A stretch of 24,211 nt of DNA from Phaeoceros laevis (taxonomy: Eukaryota > Anthocerotophyta > Anthocerotopsida > Notothyladales), in contig JBNGIQ010007789.1 of assembly GCA_049999765.1 (NCBI GenBank), positions 1-24,211 of the forward strand, written 5' to 3'. Shown here piece after piece: positions 18,815 to 24,211 of the stretch. A program made the position numbers and the translations under genes. The notes beneath the pieces were generated by a model, which was not told the origin of the DNA, ran no database searches, and was given only the letters and a program-made list of their open reading frames with translations. How positions within the stretch are numbered: the stretch's first letter is position 1; the number at the start of each line of letters is the position of its first letter.

Positions 18815-19715
18815 ATGGCTGCCCTCGACAGCAAACCGCAGCAAATCGTGATAGCCATACCCATTTTCGACAACATGACGGCGCTGGATGCCATCGGGCC
18901 GTACGAATCTCTCACAAGGTTGCCCAATGTGGTGGTGCGCTTTGTGAGCCACAAGGTGGGGCTCGTCACTGCAGACAGCGGGACGCTCTCGTTGCAGGCC
19001 ACGCACTCCTTTGACGATCTCCCCAGGCCTGACATTATCATAGTTCCTGGTGGCAACGGCGCCAGTACGCTTGCCGCTGCTGGAGATCGCCCCATTCTGG
19101 ACTGGATCATAAAGGTGAGTTTAGTCCAGGCAGCTCATCAGCTTACAATAGACTTGCCTTCCCTTGGTCAGTTTACTGGAATTGACAAACCGTTGATGAA
19201 TGAATCGAATGTTTATATACCATGTTTCGTTGAAGGCCCATGAGACAACTCTGTTCACTACTTCTGTCTGCACCGGAGCAATGCTGTTGGGAGCTGCAGG
19301 CCTGCTCAAAGGGCTGGAAGCCACCACACATTGGGCCACCTACGAAGAGCTTGCATCTTATGGAGCCATAATCAGCAGGCAGCGTGTAGTTTTCCAGGTG
19401 AGTTGCAACCTCAAGCTTGCAAGTTTCCTCTACAGTGACACAGAAGATGACTGACTGACTGACTTCAGCTTGAACCATCCATGGATTCTGCAGGGAAAGA
19501 TCATAACAGCTGCAGGAGTGTCATCAGGAATTGACTTTGGCATTACGCTAGCTGCGATACTTACAGACGAAGAAACCGCAAAGGCAGCACAGCTTTCCAT
19601 CGAGTACGACCCCGAGCCCCCTTATGATGTGGGCACTCCTGAAAAGGCTGGCAAGGTTGTAGCAGACTTGGCTGTGCAGCTGTATACAGACCTGCTCAAC
19701 AGGCCAAAGGCTTAA
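18815..19715 (+). CDS. DJ-1/PfpI family protein, isonitrile hydratase-like
   Basis: Class-I glutamine-amidotransferase-like fold. Exons are 18815-19114, 19236-19397 and 19494-19715, all phase 0, giving 227 residues. The N-terminus runs IVIAIPIFDNMTALDAIGP (11-29) with acidic Asp25 and Glu31 (GPYE). PDIIIVPGGNG is the strand and turn before the nucleophile elbow, TTSVCTGAMLLGAAGLL carries nucleophile Cys112, and THWATYEEL follows. This pattern, with the His-Trp-Ala-Thr motif and LDxxGPxE start, is that of the bacterial isonitrile (isocyanide) hydratase/GlxA-like branch rather than plant DJ-1 glyoxalases, which are usually two fused domains. The protein is a single domain without a clear targeting peptide, so it is probably cytosolic. 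Substrate is not known. A TGAC microsatellite lies in intron 2 just before the acceptor. Confidence 0.88.
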
Positions 19716-19943
19716 CAAGGTGATCATGATAAGCTTGCCAGCCAGCTGCCAGATGTTAGCAAAAAGCAGCTAAAGTGGAACGTGTGCTAAACAAATTGCC
19801 GTTGTTTTCGTCTTCCTACTCCTTCAGAAGTCTTGAGTCCTAGTGTACACTACTACGTCTCTTTCAGGTGCTGTGGTTGCGAAGTAAGGATCTCTTCTGT
19901 TTTGTAACTTTTTGAAGCTGGGGGTTTACTCAAATAAACTCAA

Positions 19944-19971
19944 ATGCAGACGCTGCCAGCAGCGTCTGCAT
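19944..19971. repeat. Perfect 12-bp hairpin with 4-base loop
   Basis: ATGCAGACGCTG (19944-19955), loop CCAG, then CAGCGTCTGCAT (19960-19971). All 12 pairs match. It lies about 230 bp after the DJ-1 stop, directly after a possible polyadenylation signal (AATAAA near 19932). It could shape the transcript 3' end or be a mobile-element relic. Confidence 0.85.
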
Positions 19972-20173
19972 CCGCGGCCATTGATTCAGAATGGGGAAAG
20001 GTGCCACTAATGGTGCCGTCACCACAGCCCACATCTTCTGCCTCACTATGATCGCGGCCGATTGATGCACCTTCTCCTTCAAGTCTACAGTCTGAGCAGG
20101 TCACCACATAAAAATAACCTGCAATATCAGGTGAATCAAATACTATTGAGCCACGCTTCCCGGCGGCTTCCAT
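19972..20173 (-). other. Weak acidic reading frame, probably not a gene
   Basis: A 77-codon frame runs from 20173 to 19940 on the minus strand and ends inside the hairpin. It is acidic and Gly/Ala-rich, with a CSDC pair in YFYVVTCSDCRLEGEG. No family is recognised. There is no nearby exon partner, so it is listed only to account for the stretch. Confidence 0.15.
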
Positions 20174-20556
20174 GATTTGATTTTCGAACTTCGATGCCCG
20201 TCAAAGACCTGTGACCGCGACACTTAGTCGCGCCGTCTCTCCGACATAAATGCTACTTCGTTACTTGTGCTTCCATCGTCAGGCAAGCCCGTCCCGCGCG
20301 CTGAAATGTCAACTTTTTGCGTCCCGCGCGGAGCAGCTGCCGCGCCACGAGTGACAGCACATAGCCTCTCTCCCAATCTCTGCACCTGTCTCTTGCGCCC
20401 GCCCAGAGTACTCGGCTGTTGCCATCCGGCACGAGTTCTCTTGCACTTGGCAGCCGTGTTGCTTAGCGCGAACGCTGGGTAAGCTCCACTTAGTGCATTT
20501 GTAGAGCTTCGCTTCTACTTGCTGCATTTGCAGAGATTTGCAGGGCGAGATCCATC
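20174..20556. other. 5' region of the GTPase-like gene
   Basis: No coding frame recognised. GC-rich DNA with a GTCCCGCGCG motif repeated at 20289 and 20321. It should contain the promoter and leader of the gene that starts at 20557. Confidence 0.4.
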
Positions 20557-22035
20557 ATGGAGGACAATTGCAACGTGTGGGACGCGACGTTTCGCAAGCT
20601 GGCCGAGTTGGAGGACACGAAAGCGGATTTCGGGAAGCTGGGCATTATGATGGTGGGAGGGTCGGGAGCCGGCAAATCCGCGTTGATCAGATGCTTAGGC
20701 TTCACGGATGAAGCAGGGGGGCTTCCCCAGCCCAGCAACGGCACCCGAGGGGAACAGGACATTTACAAGGTTTGGACGCACCCGACGAACCCGCTCTTCG
20801 TCGTCGACACCAATGGGGTGGACACCCATGGTGAGGCCAGGGTTTCCGAGATCACGGCTTTCCTGGAGGCACAGGAAAATAAGCCCTTCAACGACAGGGT
20901 GCACCTCATCTGGTACGTGCTCAAGGTGAATGACAACCGCCTTGCAGAGAATGCTGGGCTGCTCAAGGCGGTGACCAGCAGCCGGCTGCGCATTCCGGTG
21001 CAGCTGGTGATGGACCAGGATCGCTCCCCCAAGCGGAGGGCCTTCAACAGGTTGGTAAGGAATCTGGACCAACTGCTGGCCGATGTTCCTGACGACAACG
21101 AGGACAAGCAGGCGCTGAGGAATCCGGAAAACATGGCGGAAGTGGGCAACGTGAGCTGGGGTGGTCCTGGGGAAGAAGATGTGAGCGACGAGGAGAAGGC
21201 AGCTCAGGAAGAGGCGCTGCAGAATCTGTCGCGGAAGACTTTGGCGGCGCTGATTGACAAGCAGAAGCGTACATGGGCTTCAGCACAGGCCATGGATGTG
21301 AGGGTCAAGTTGCGCACAACGGCCAACATCATCGTGTCGCGCCAATACCTGACCGGCGATCACCTCATTAAAGGCATTCCGGGCCCCGGAGTGGAGACGC
21401 CGTGGAAAGAGAGGCTGAAGCAGGTGACTTGCCAGATATGTGCGGTCTGGGGGGCGCCGTCGGACTTGAGGAAGGCGGCGTGGGACACGGTGGTGTTGCC
21501 ACTGTTGGCGAAGGATGGTCCATGGAGAACCGAGGTGCTGAGAACCTCGAGCTCTTTACGGCGGCTCAACGCCGTCGCCATGTCGAGTCAGTTGGGTTCG
21601 TTCGCGGCTGGCGCTTCTATTCTGAGCGATGCGTCGTTCGGGGCTCTTCTCGCACCTGCGATGACTATCACTGCAGGGGTTGCAGCCGCTGTAGTATTTT
21701 TGCCGCAGGTGGGGATCTGGTGGGTCGCCGAGGAAACGGTGGGGAAGGCCTCGAGGAAGACCTTCATGTCCCTCTGTATACTCATGACAGCCTGCATTCT
21801 GTTTGCAAGAATTCGGTACCCGGCGACATGGGCGGACAAGACAAGAAGAGAGTACACCACCCTGTTCACGACGGAGTCACGGTTCCAATGGCAACGCTTG
21901 ATGGCCAATGCAGCAGAAACACTCAGGATTCGGAGCTTACTCGAGGGCCTGTGGCACGGTCAGGCCGCCGATGTGGCGGAAGTGGAAACGCTCCTCACCG
22001 AATTCTTTCACTCCTCGGCGTCGCCTGACGGTTAG
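20557..22035 (+). CDS. P-loop GTPase-like membrane protein, intronless, function unknown
   Basis: A single uninterrupted 492-residue frame starting at ATCATGG. Residues 28-44 hold a Walker A/G1 motif, GIMMVGGSGAGKSALI, with Gly34 to Ser41. Thr63 (NGTRGEQD) could be the G2 threonine. FVVDTNGVD gives G3 DTNG at 84-87. HLIWYVLKV (116-124) matches the strand before G4 in TRAFAC-type GTPases. In place of G4 [N/T]KxD the protein reads LVMDQDRS (150-157), so guanine specificity is uncertain. Residues ~205-225 are acidic and helical (EEDVSDEEKAAQEEALQ). Two hydrophobic stretches near 346-390 (GSFAAGAS, then LLAPAMTITAGVAAAVVFL) and one at 401-419 (FMSLCILMTACILFARI) suggest membrane anchoring. No plant family is recognised. 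Lack of introns in an intron-rich neighbourhood is compatible with retroposition or horizontal transfer. AIG1/Toc34-like GTPases were considered but the motifs do not fit well. Confidence 0.75.
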   Translation: MEDNCNVWDATFRKLAELEDTKADFGKLGIMMVGGSGAGKSALIRCLGFTDEAGGLPQPSNGTRGEQDIYKVWTHPTNPLFVVDTNGVDTHGEARVSEITAFLEAQENKPFNDRVHLIWYVLKVNDNRLAENAGLLKAVTSSRLRIPVQLVMDQDRSPKRRAFNRLVRNLDQLLADVPDDNEDKQALRNPENMAEVGNVSWGGPGEEDVSDEEKAAQEEALQNLSRKTLAALIDKQKRTWASAQAMDVRVKLRTTANIIVSRQYLTGDHLIKGIPGPGVETPWKERLKQVTCQICAVWGAPSDLRKAAWDTVVLPLLAKDGPWRTEVLRTSSSLRRLNAVAMSSQLGSFAAGASILSDASFGALLAPAMTITAGVAAAVVFLPQVGIWWVAEETVGKASRKTFMSLCILMTACILFARIRYPATWADKTRREYTTLFTTESRFQWQRLMANAAETLRIRSLLEGLWHGQAADVAEVETLLTEFFHSSASPDG

Positions 22036-23268
22036 CTACCTCACGTAAACTTACCAATTAGGACCTCGGGTTTACCGTAATTAGCCTCTTTTTTGATCTG
22101 TTCATGTGTGTGTCCTGTCAAGGCAATCCTAGATTCGGACCCTGATCGAGGGTTTGGAGTTTTTGTTAGCCTACCTTATGTGCAGGCATGTTCAACTCCT
22201 TCTCACTTATCCTGGAAGCTATGGACTGATTTGCGGGCACTCTGTGTTTTCCAAGGTCTTGTTGAAATGCTATGTTAGTGTGTTACATGCTCCGATGAAG
22301 GGAACTTTGTTGGTGCTGTAAGAAGCTTTGCACCATCCAATTGTTGCATGTGTACAAAAAATTGCAAACAATTGTGCACAAACAAAAGAGTCAAAGCTGA
22401 ATGCCACTCTCCAACACACTAGATAGAACGCACCTGCTGCCAGACTTAAAGCTGGTGCCCAGATGAATTCTACCCACATTCACTTATATTCACCTACATT
22501 ATCTAACACAGACTTTGACATGAACATGAGCCACCAGTCTGAGAGTGAGAGAGATGTGTGGGACGATGTATTCACCTTGGCATCACCTTGTTTGAAGCCA
22601 AATTTAAAGGCTCCTGGATCATCTGTTGTGCCAGCAGCAAAACTGAACCTTACTGCAGCACGGACTGTTGAAATGCTTATAAAGTGACCCTTGGATAACT
22701 GGCAAAGACTGTCACCCATCACCTAGCTGATTAGACAGCATATCCGTAGATTTCATTCAGCACTTTAAATGACACAAGTTTGCATCGTATGCAGTCACTT
22801 GTAAGGAAGGCCTGAGTCATCACAAAAATCACCCAAACTGTACACTGGGACTAGTGTCACCAATATTGCTCTTCAGGAGCAAAATCTACGAGGATAACAA
22901 GACAACTTCTGATGCACCATACAGAAGCCCTCAAGTAATCTCTATGCACCAAGAACACAAAAACCGTGAGAAAACAACAGCCCCTGACTCTTCAGATAAC
23001 TCTGACCTCATATGACAGGTGGTCAAGCACAGATTCTGAAGCCCGCACTGCCAACAAAAGAGCAGCAAATTCTCAAGCCTAAATGGGGGCAGAGGAAGCA
23101 GATAACTCACCCTCGTTGATTAACACTTATCCAGGTCTCAAATTTTCATGTGCGAGTTCAATGCTGCTCTCATGAAGTGCATCAAACGACTGGCGGACAA
23201 AGCCCAGCTCTAGATGTGGTAACATAGAGAATATACTGCAGGTATCCGCCTGGCCCTCACGGGGGGGG
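22036..23268. other. No recognised gene
   Basis: AT-richer DNA following the GTPase-like gene. Two 70-80 codon frames oppose each other near 22463-22722 and show no family signature. No RNA gene was recognised. The first part should be the GTPase 3' untranslated region. Confidence 0.5.
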
Positions 23269-23342
23269 TTTGCCACATCCCTTTTTGCCACACTTGTGGC
23301 AAATAGACTACTGCAGTTTGCCCTACCCCTTGCTTTGCCACA
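23269..23342. repeat. Four copies of TTTGCCACA beside the gap
   Basis: TTTGCCACA occurs at 23269-23277, 23284-23292 and 23334-23342, and inverted (TGTGGCAAA) at 23295-23303. The middle pair makes a 9-bp palindrome with a 2-base spacer. The 16-mer TGCCCTACCCCTTGCT (23319-23334) within it is also found at 1293-1308. It looks like part of a dispersed repeat, possibly a transposon end. Confidence 0.7.
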
Positions 23343-23411
23343 CGGTAACCGGCCGGGGTTTTTGGAATGTGGCACCGCTTCTGTTAATGTGTTTTTACTG
23401 GAAGCCGAGCA

Positions 23412-23511
23412 NNNNNNNNNNNNNNNNNNNNNNNNNNNNNNNNNNNNNNNNNNNNNNNNNNNNNNNNNNNNNNNNNNNNNNNNNNNNNNNNNNNNNNNNN
23501 NNNNNNNNNNN
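23412..23511. other. Assembly gap (100 N)
   Basis: Exactly 100 undetermined bases, a scaffold-gap placeholder. It lies between the TTTGCCACA repeats and a tandem duplication, so collapse of repeats is a likely cause. The 5' exons of the following gene may be inside or upstream. Confidence 0.98.
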
Positions 23512-23515
23512 TCTT

Positions 23516-23730
23516 GCTCCACCTGCAATGGCGCGCACCACTAACGCGATGCAGCATCGATAGTCTTGGATGCCACACAGCTGACAAACGTGGGCATGCC
23601 CGCTGGACTGCTACTGCTGAAAAACCCTGCAATGCTCCACCTACAATTTGGCACCACAAACGGGATGCAACATCAGCGGTTTTGGACGCCAGCAGCTGGG
23701 AGGCAGGCCCACACCCTGGAGCTGGAGGGG
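23516..23730. repeat. Imperfect ~118-bp tandem duplication
   Basis: GCTCCACCTGCAATGG at 23516 is echoed by GCTCCACCTACAATTT at 23634. The similarity continues through CACCACTAACGCGATGCA versus CACCACAAACGGGATGCA, then TCTTGGATGCCA versus TTTTGGACGCCA and CAGCTG in both. Substitutions and small indels separate the copies. The second copy lies inside the open frame of the OSB-type feature. Confidence 0.65.
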
Positions 23731-24153
23731 AGGTTAAATGTGCCTCCGAGGCAATGGATTTACACAAGCTGCACATTTGTGCCGTGCACTGGCTTAACAG
23801 CCAAGCTATGCGTACCGGACAATAGCAGTGCTGGAGAACGACAAGAGTTGTTGTGGAGGCAGTATTTCTTGGACTGCACATTGTGGTGGGACTGCAGGAT
23901 GAACAAAAAGAGCGCGCGCTCTTCCGACTTCAGGCACAAGGAGTCCAAGGAACCCATATGGCTGAACAAATTCTACAAGCCTGACTGGGTGGATGCGGAG
24001 CTGGCTGCTTTGGACAAGCAGGTTGGACGGTCTGCTCAGCCTACATCCAACCCCTTGTTGCATCATAATGCTGTTGCTCCGACGGTGCCACAGTGCGAAG
24101 GGTACGGAACGGCTCAGGCTGTCATCGAACAACTTGTGAGAATGGGCAGCTAA
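23545..24153 (+). CDS. OSB-type organellar single-stranded DNA-binding protein, 3' part
   Basis: OSB proteins bind single-stranded DNA in mitochondria or plastids and restrain recombination of organelle genomes. The frame is open from 23545 (stop at 23542) to the stop ending 24153. The diagnostic PDF motif is near 23845-23985: ELLWRQYFLDCTLWWDC, then RMNKKSARSSDFRHKESKEP and IWLNKFYKPDWVD. The usual core is WWDNR..KK..PKSPDFKHK; here Pro is Ser (SSDF) and Asn is Cys (WWDCR). The expected N-terminal targeting peptide and SSB-like OB fold are not visible, and the region before the motif (23545-23830) does not resemble them and includes part of a tandem duplication. True exons may begin at an acceptor within this range, with the rest before or within the gap. 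An ATG at 23596 exists but I do not trust it as the start. Confidence 0.65.
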   Translation, partial: RDAASIVLDATQLTNVGMPAGLLLLKNPAMLHLQFGTTNGMQHQRFWTPAAGRQAHTLELEGRLNVPPRQWIYTSCTFVPCTGLTAKLCVPDNSSAGERQELLWRQYFLDCTLWWDCRMNKKSARSSDFRHKESKEPIWLNKFYKPDWVDAELAALDKQVGRSAQPTSNPLLHHNAVAPTVPQCEGYGTAQAVIEQLVRMGS

Positions 24154-24211
24154 GTCCAGCAGTGGACGCTTTGACCGTCTTGGCGGAGAAACAATCTCGT
24201 GTGTCCTCCTC
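24154..24211 (+). other. Sequence after the OSB stop
   Basis: Fifty-eight bases following the stop codon, presumably 3' untranslated region. Nothing else is visible. Confidence 0.4.

Noticed and set aside
21402-22028. 208-codon alternative frame inside the GTPase-like gene
   Set aside because: It overlaps the 492-codon frame that carries Walker A, G3 and membrane segments, and has no motif of its own.
22463-22722. Opposing 74- and 80-codon frames
   Set aside because: Short, on both strands at once, with no recognisable motif.
1-24211. CRISPR array, bacterial operon, tRNA or rRNA genes
   Set aside because: Nothing with regularly spaced identical repeats, ribosome-binding sites or tRNA-like cloverleaf boxes was found; intron-containing plant genes fill the window.

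Overview
The window is nuclear DNA of a green plant of the streptophyte line. Most genes carry several short GT-AG introns (about 60-195 bp). Several products are plastid or mitochondrial proteins made with N-terminal targeting peptides: a GUN4 tetrapyrrole regulator, a ClpP3-type protease subunit, a thioredoxin z, a HAD-type protein and an OSB-type single-strand DNA-binding protein. OSB proteins and thioredoxin z are plant families. The compact introns and GC content near one half suggest a non-seed lineage such as a charophyte alga or a bryophyte, but I cannot name the species. Two runs of exactly 100 N (3239-3338 and 23412-23511) are scaffold gaps.

Layout. 1-1926 has no recognised gene and starts with GC-rich degenerate repeats. 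1927-5767 holds two tandem, same-strand copies of a short-chain dehydrogenase/reductase gene. Each has three exons: a minute first exon (ATG plus two bases), a presequence exon and one large catalytic exon. A 41-bp foldback lies downstream of the second copy. At 6740-9533 GUN4 (minus) and CLPP3 (plus) are head to head. At 10667-15910 a HAD-family gene (minus) and the 20-exon TFIIH p62/TFB1 gene (plus) are also head to head. Then come thioredoxin z (16227-17147), a broken F-box/kelch-type gene lacking its 5' part (17356-18292), a DJ-1/PfpI gene (18815-19715), an intronless P-loop GTPase-like membrane protein (20557-22035), a long stretch without a recognised gene, and the 3' part of an OSB-type gene next to the second gap.

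How the genes relate. GUN4 (chlorophyll synthesis control), CLPP3 (stromal proteolysis), thioredoxin z (plastid transcription) and the targeted HAD protein all appear to serve the chloroplast. The OSB protein would serve organelle DNA. TFB1 belongs to nuclear transcription and DNA repair. There is no operon logic, but two divergent pairs may share promoters.

The most unusual signals are these: (i) the N-terminal ~80 residues of the CLPP3 and HAD proteins are clearly homologous although the mature proteins are unrelated, so a transit-peptide module has been duplicated between neighbouring genes; (ii) the HAD protein has Ser where the nucleophilic Asp should be; (iii) the intronless GTPase-like protein has an altered G4 motif and C-terminal membrane segments; (iv) the TFB1 reading frame requires two GC-AG introns. 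Exon models were read by eye from splice signals, phase continuity and remembered family motifs; no alignment software was run.
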